The notes beneath the pieces are model-generated. The model was not told where the DNA came from. It saw nothing but the letters and a program-made list of their open reading frames with translations, and searched no databases. Of a stretch of 64,000 nucleotides of DNA, positions 59,811-64,000 are shown one piece after another (positions within the stretch are counted from its first letter, which is position 1; every line of letters starts with the position of its first letter). The translations under genes were made by a program, and so were the position numbers. Source of the stretch: Brachionus plicatilis (Eukaryota > Rotifera > Eurotatoria > Ploima > Brachionidae); assembly GCA_010279815.1 (NCBI GenBank), contig QEOQ01000180.1, positions 2,412,513-2,476,512 of the forward strand, given 5' to 3'.

Positions 59811-60462
59811 TCTTTTATTTCAAAACAAAAAGAAAAAAATTTAATTTTTATCTTTAGACATGGAAACCTGAATATCAAACAAAAATAGCAAACCTGTTCT
59901 CTTCTTGAGCTATTCTTGCTCAACTTGGAATACCATTCGATTTTGTTTGCATTTTTTTTGTTGCTTCTTTCTGAGCTATATAAGCAAATTGGCAATTTGA
60001 ATAGCTGAAAAATAGATAAACTCTATAAAATTAAGAGAGAGAAATGCAAGTGTTCGTGTGTGTAGACCAATGATTTTTTTTCTACTAATTAACTTGATTG
60101 GCTCATTAGGCCCAACAATAAATTTCTCCATCTAGACCAATTATTTTACTTTGCTGCTTTTGTTCTATCAAAACTCACGAGCATTAGAAATAGAGAGATT
60201 AGCTGCTTTTATTCGATGCAAAATATTTTAGAAATAGAAAAAAAAAAAAAATCAGAAAAATTCCAATCGATTAGATAGATTACTTCCTAGACAAAAAATT
60301 TTTTTTTTTTTATCTCATCGAGCACAATCACCTGAGAGCGAACAGCCATCACTAGTAGTGAAATTTAATAAATTAACTTTTGCTTATCAAATACCTGTCA
60401 CTCTTTTTTTTTTGTTGTTTTAATTTTTTTCCTGCTTTAAGCTTTTGTGGACATTTTAATCT

Positions 60463-60464
60463 AG
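60463..60464 (+). promoter_or_regulatory. acceptor-like AG just upstream of the GATA factor B start
   Basis: TTTTAATCTAG ends 12 bases before the ATG, like the arrangement before the prefoldin gene. It could be a 5' UTR intron end or a spliced-leader acceptor. Confidence 0.3.
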
Positions 60465-60476
60465 ATTGAATCCAGT

Positions 60477-61847
60477 ATGACAGAGTTGATGTACCAGACA
60501 AAGAGTGAGCTGTGGGAGAGCGGCATGAGCCAAAAGGAGAACACAAATCCAGTGATGGAGCCAGTGAGCTACCAGGTGATGGAGAGACAGGCGAATTTCG
60601 AGGCTGAAATGGGCGACGAGGACGAACACGACGAGTTGAAGAAAGACGACATGACCTATGTGCCACACGGGGTGTACACATGGCCAAACGAGTCCATGGA
60701 CTTGAACAACAAGTCGTCTAGCTTCCACTCGTCCACATCGTCGCTGTCCTCGTCGTCCATGTCGTCCATAGCTAACCAGATGATGGCCGCATCGCCCAGC
60801 TCGGTCTATCACATGGACGCCATGGGCGCCAGCCTCAAGCCCGAGTCCAAGAGCGACCAGTTCTACTCGGGTTTGCCTGGCGACCACACTGCCATCAATG
60901 CGGACATAAACAAACAGTGCGCCAACTGTGGCAATCTGCAGACGCCGCTTTGGCGCCGCGACAGCAGAGGGTTTTATTTGTGCAATGCGTGCGGTATTTA
61001 CAACCGGGCTAACAAGAATGGCGGTGCTGGCGGTGCCGCCGGCACCAAAGGCCTCATGGACAAAGGCCTCAAAAAATCTGTAAATAAAATTTTTTGAAAA
61101 TTTTTCTTTTTTTTTTTTTAAATTTTTTATTTCAAAAAAAAAAAGAGTAATGTAAAACGATTGAACACTTGCACCAATTGCAGGACTGTCGAGACAACTT
61201 TGTGGCGCCGCTGTCCGAACGGAAGTCCCGTGTGCAACGCGTGTGGTCTCTACTTCAAGCTGCACAAGGTGAATCGGCCCATAGCCATGAAAAAAGAAGG
61301 CATACAGACCCGAAGGCGAAAGTCGAAAAAATCCAAATCACCAAAAAAAGACGACCTCATCGTCGCTCAGCAACTCGAGGACAAAAGTAAAAAAAAAAAA
61401 AAATTTTTTTCCCAAATAAACTTAAAAAAAAATACTAATAAAAAATTTTTTTTAATAGATAACAATCAATTTAAAAGCTTAGATAGCAGCAAACTGGCGT
61501 CTAAATCAATGTCAACAAGTCAACTCTTGATATCAGGCCCTTCAAACGCCAAGCTCAACAAATCAACCAAACCAGACTTGAAATCAAATGTGAACAAAAA
61601 GCCAAAAACTTCGGCTCCACATCACCCACACGGCCACATGTCAAACAACTATATGAGCTCGTCCAACACCAACCTAATTACTAACCAACACAATGAGAAA
61701 GCAGCACCAAGCATGCCAGTAAACTATGGCTATTTGGACGGTCCCACTCCGGCCTATCTAAACTCGTACCAACAATCGACTGATATGAACTACTACTCAC
61801 AAAATAGTGTGGTCAATGGCCAGTATGGTTACAGTGCGGGCTATGGT

Positions 61848-61878
<31 letters not shown>

Positions 61879-62435
61879 TTTACAGCATGGCACATCAAGG
61901 CGCCGGTCACAGCCAGTACTATTACTATCCGACGCCGGAGTCGTCGCCGGACGTTCAATTCCAGCTGCTGAACGACGCGGCGGTCCTCAACGCAGCCACC
62001 CAGCACTTGTTTGCCAACAACACCCAATTCTCGAATCCAATCAACTACTCGAAGCGGTCCGTAGCCAACACTGTCACTCAGCCTTCCTCGTCATCTCCCT
62101 CCACCTCCTCGTCACCTCTTTCTCAACAAACATTAGTTGTGCCCACAAATAGCCAGAGTGCGCCAATCAGACAAACAGGCCTCACATCGCCCAATTCATA
62201 TCCGGCCTCGTACAACAACTACGGCTATGGCAAAAATGAGTTTTATGAATGCGACAAAGCGAATGGTTCGGGTGATGAGCCGAACAAAATAAACAATTGG
62301 TATATGGCTGCGGCGGCCGCAGCTGCTGTCACCAATTTGCCAATTAGTTCTTCCAGTTTTTTGTATTCGAATGAGGACACTTCGGCAGTGGCATTAAGTA
62401 GTAGTAGTAACAGTTATAGTTATTCAAAGTTTTGA
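60477..62435 (+). CDS. GATA transcription factor B, two zinc fingers
   Basis: Nuclear DNA-binding factor of the GATA family. Exons 60477-61079, 61146-61386, 61459-62435; 606 aa. N-finger Cys148, Cys151, Cys169, Cys172 ([35 protein letters not shown]). C-finger Cys210, Cys213, Cys231, Cys234 ([39 protein letters not shown]) followed by [18 protein letters not shown]. The N-finger is diverged from factor A ([15 protein letters not shown], no GLY-x-K-M-N), so its DNA or cofactor binding may differ. The linker between fingers has a Gly/Ala run. The second intron is 72 nt, a multiple of three, and has no in-frame stop, so its retention would add 24 residues. A Gln run is encoded by a CAG/CAA repeat at 61849-61878 and an Ala run at about 62309-62328. 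The arms are Ser/Asn/Tyr-rich. Exon 1 is strikingly GC-rich for this window. GATA factor A lies 21.7 kb away, head to head. Confidence 0.94.
61849..61878 (+). repeat. CAG/CAA repeat coding for a Gln run
   Basis: Ten successive glutamine codons, mostly CAG, in the C-terminal arm of GATA factor B, a candidate length polymorphism. Confidence 0.9.
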
Positions 62436-62469
62436 GGCCTCTTTGAAAAAAAAAAATAATAAAAATATG

Positions 62470-62475
62470 AATAAA
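62470..62475 (+). terminator. probable poly(A) signal of GATA factor B
   Basis: AATAAA 35 bases after the stop codon. (TTG)n follows at about 62579-62597. Confidence 0.5.
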
Positions 62476-62937
62476 ACAAGCATTTCAGATTTTATTTATT
62501 TAGTTATTTTTTGTTATTAAATTTGTAACTTAAATTTGTAAAATTGAATTTTTTTTGTCATACTTAAAAATGGAGCTTTTGTTGTTGTTGTTGTTGCTGG
62601 GTGTTGTTTTAAATGAAACAAATGAAACACAAAGATCACTACACTTCTCGATTCAAAGTCAGTCTTAAGTCTTTTTTTTTTTTTTTATATTTTTTTGCTT
62701 CTCGCTTTTTTTTTCTATTTTTACAAATTTAAAGTTTAATTTTTTATGTGAATTTAAATAAATTCTTTTTGTATTTGTAATGATGTTGTTTTGTCTTTTT
62801 TTATCTTCTGTGGAATTAAGCATACCGAATTTTTTGATTTTTGCTGGCTATTTTTAAGTCAATAAAATTTTCTAGTCTTATTTTGGAATTTTATTTTTGA
62901 ACCACATATAGCGAATGGTAATATGAGTATCTGCAGC

Positions 62938-63020
62938 TCAAAGGCGTTTAACCTCATCAACTGTAAGACTTTGGCAAACTCTGCCTCTCTCCATTTCAAA
63001 TACTTCCTTGTCAATAGACG
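62938..63020 (-). CDS. probable terminal exon of an unrecognised gene
   Basis: On the minus strand, after an AG at 63021-63022, the frame reads SIDKEVFEMERGRVCQSLTV then DEVKRL and TGA at 62938-62940. The composition is protein-like, unlike nearby chance frames, and the frame stays open a little further upstream (INIVKA). I do not recognise the family. The gene would converge on GATA factor B from the right. The preceding exon was not found with certainty. Confidence 0.4.
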
Positions 63021-63022
63021 CT

Positions 63023-63840
63023 TTGACAATATTTATTGAAAAATTTTAATTTTTGAAAGTAAGTTTTATGATCAAAAATGTCATCTTAATATCTCGATCT
63101 GCAATTAATCCATTTAAGTAAAAAGTTAAGTAAAATGAGAAACATTTTTGATCAAAAAAAAATTCTATCTAATAACACCAATTGTAGTCGACAAGATTCT
63201 TGTTATTAGTTTGAATGATAAAATCTCAAACTATGAATTTTTGCAATTCAATTGAAAGTATATTTTATTTTTTAAAATAGTTTAAAATTGAAAAGCTTGA
63301 AAAAAAATTCCGAATTGGACTCTAATTATGATTTTAATTTTTTGCTTTAATTTTCCGACTAATTAATTATTTTCCTCAAAGTTTTTGTTATAAAATATGA
63401 TCAACTGGTCACCAAATTGACCACCTTTGTGATTTTTATTATTGAAGTTTTTTGATATTTTGCCTAGAATTTTTATCAAGAATCATTCGCACGGCTTTAA
63501 GTCTTATTTATTGAGTTAATTTTAATCTTGACAGAACAGAGTTTAAAACAATGCATTTGTTTTTACAGAATTTTCATTAAATAAAAAGAGAAAGCTTGTT
63601 ACTTTTTTCCCAGATTAGTAAAAATAAAAAAATTATAAAAAGCAAAAACTTCTTTTTTCCAAATATTTTATTCAAAATTTTTAAAATTTCTCTGAGTAAC
63701 AAAAATCCTCCAGCATTTGAATTCAGTATAAATAGTTTTTAACCGAACAAAATTAGATTTTTTGTGATATTTTAAATAAAATTATTGATTTTAACAATTT
63801 TAATTTTTTTAAAGCTTTGAATATAAAGTTAATTTGAAAT
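63023..63840. other. non-coding, perhaps intron of the right-edge minus-strand gene
   Basis: AT-rich; GATCAAAAATG at about 63071 and CATTTTTGATC at about 63144 are an imperfectly spaced inverted pair. Nothing else seen. Confidence 0.35.
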
Positions 63841-63844
63841 TATA

Positions 63845-63998
63845 TAAAATATAGGTTCAAAAAGAAACGCCTTTTCAATCAACTTTTTACTGAATTTATC
63901 CCAGGTATTACATGATGGAATTTTACTGCTACATTTTCTAGAGCTAATAACAGTACCATCAGCACTTTTAAATCTATTATAAGCTTGTTCCCAAAATA
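63845..63998 (-). CDS. coding-like fragment at the window edge
   Basis: The minus-strand frame, open to the window edge, reads LFWEQAYNRFKSADGTVISS, RKCSSKIPSCNTWDKFSKKL, then IEKAFLFEP. Composition suggests real or formerly real protein. The family is not recognised. A possible donor is GC|GTTTC near 63873, but its phase does not fit the exon at 62938-63020 without another exon between. It may instead be a transposon remnant. Confidence 0.35.
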
Positions 63999-64000
63999 AA

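Noticed and set aside
60456..61265. 269-aa minus-strand frame opposite GATA factor B
   Set aside because: It is a shadow of the GC-rich coding exon and crosses intron sequence. The plus strand encodes both zinc fingers.

Overview
The window is a very AT-rich stretch of nuclear DNA from an animal. Introns are GT-AG and mostly short (about 45-75 nt), with a few long introns filled by repeats. The conserved genes are a type IV diacylglycerol kinase, prefoldin subunit 3, a PDE11-like GAF phosphodiesterase, elongin A and two dual-zinc-finger GATA factors. A small, AT-rich invertebrate genome such as a monogonont rotifer would fit. That is inferred from composition, intron size and repeat style, not from a diagnostic marker.

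Layout: 899-4950 (+) is the 3' part of a zeta/iota-type diacylglycerol kinase, with its 5' exons outside the window. 6270-6745 is a decayed Tc1/mariner fragment. 7721-8416 (+) is prefoldin subunit 3. 9166-11399 is a repeat island: palindromes, an inverted minisatellite, a 569-base assembly gap and the 3' half of a hAT transposon. 12035-18854 (-) is a PDE11-like phosphodiesterase that stops one exon short of the normal C-terminus, next to the hAT and the gap. 18855-28427 is mostly empty, with decayed coding scraps and a foldback element. 28428-30171 (+) is elongin A. 31821-32935 holds a foldback transposon with a small Cys-rich ORF and a LINE 3' end. 34595-38787 (-) is GATA factor A. 38788-60476 is a 21.7 kb region without host genes, carrying four LINE remnants, several foldback elements and many GATA-type motifs. 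60477-62435 (+) is GATA factor B. The right edge has one probable terminal exon and one coding-like edge fragment, both on the minus strand.

The two GATA genes are head to head, so the whole 21.7 kb gene-free interval lies 5' of both. The kinase and the phosphodiesterase act on lipid and cyclic-nucleotide signals, prefoldin is a chaperone and elongin A a transcription elongation factor. There is no sign that they form a common pathway. The gene models come from hand-read splice sites that keep the reading frame and rebuild family motifs; the one junction that fails is listed as a finding.
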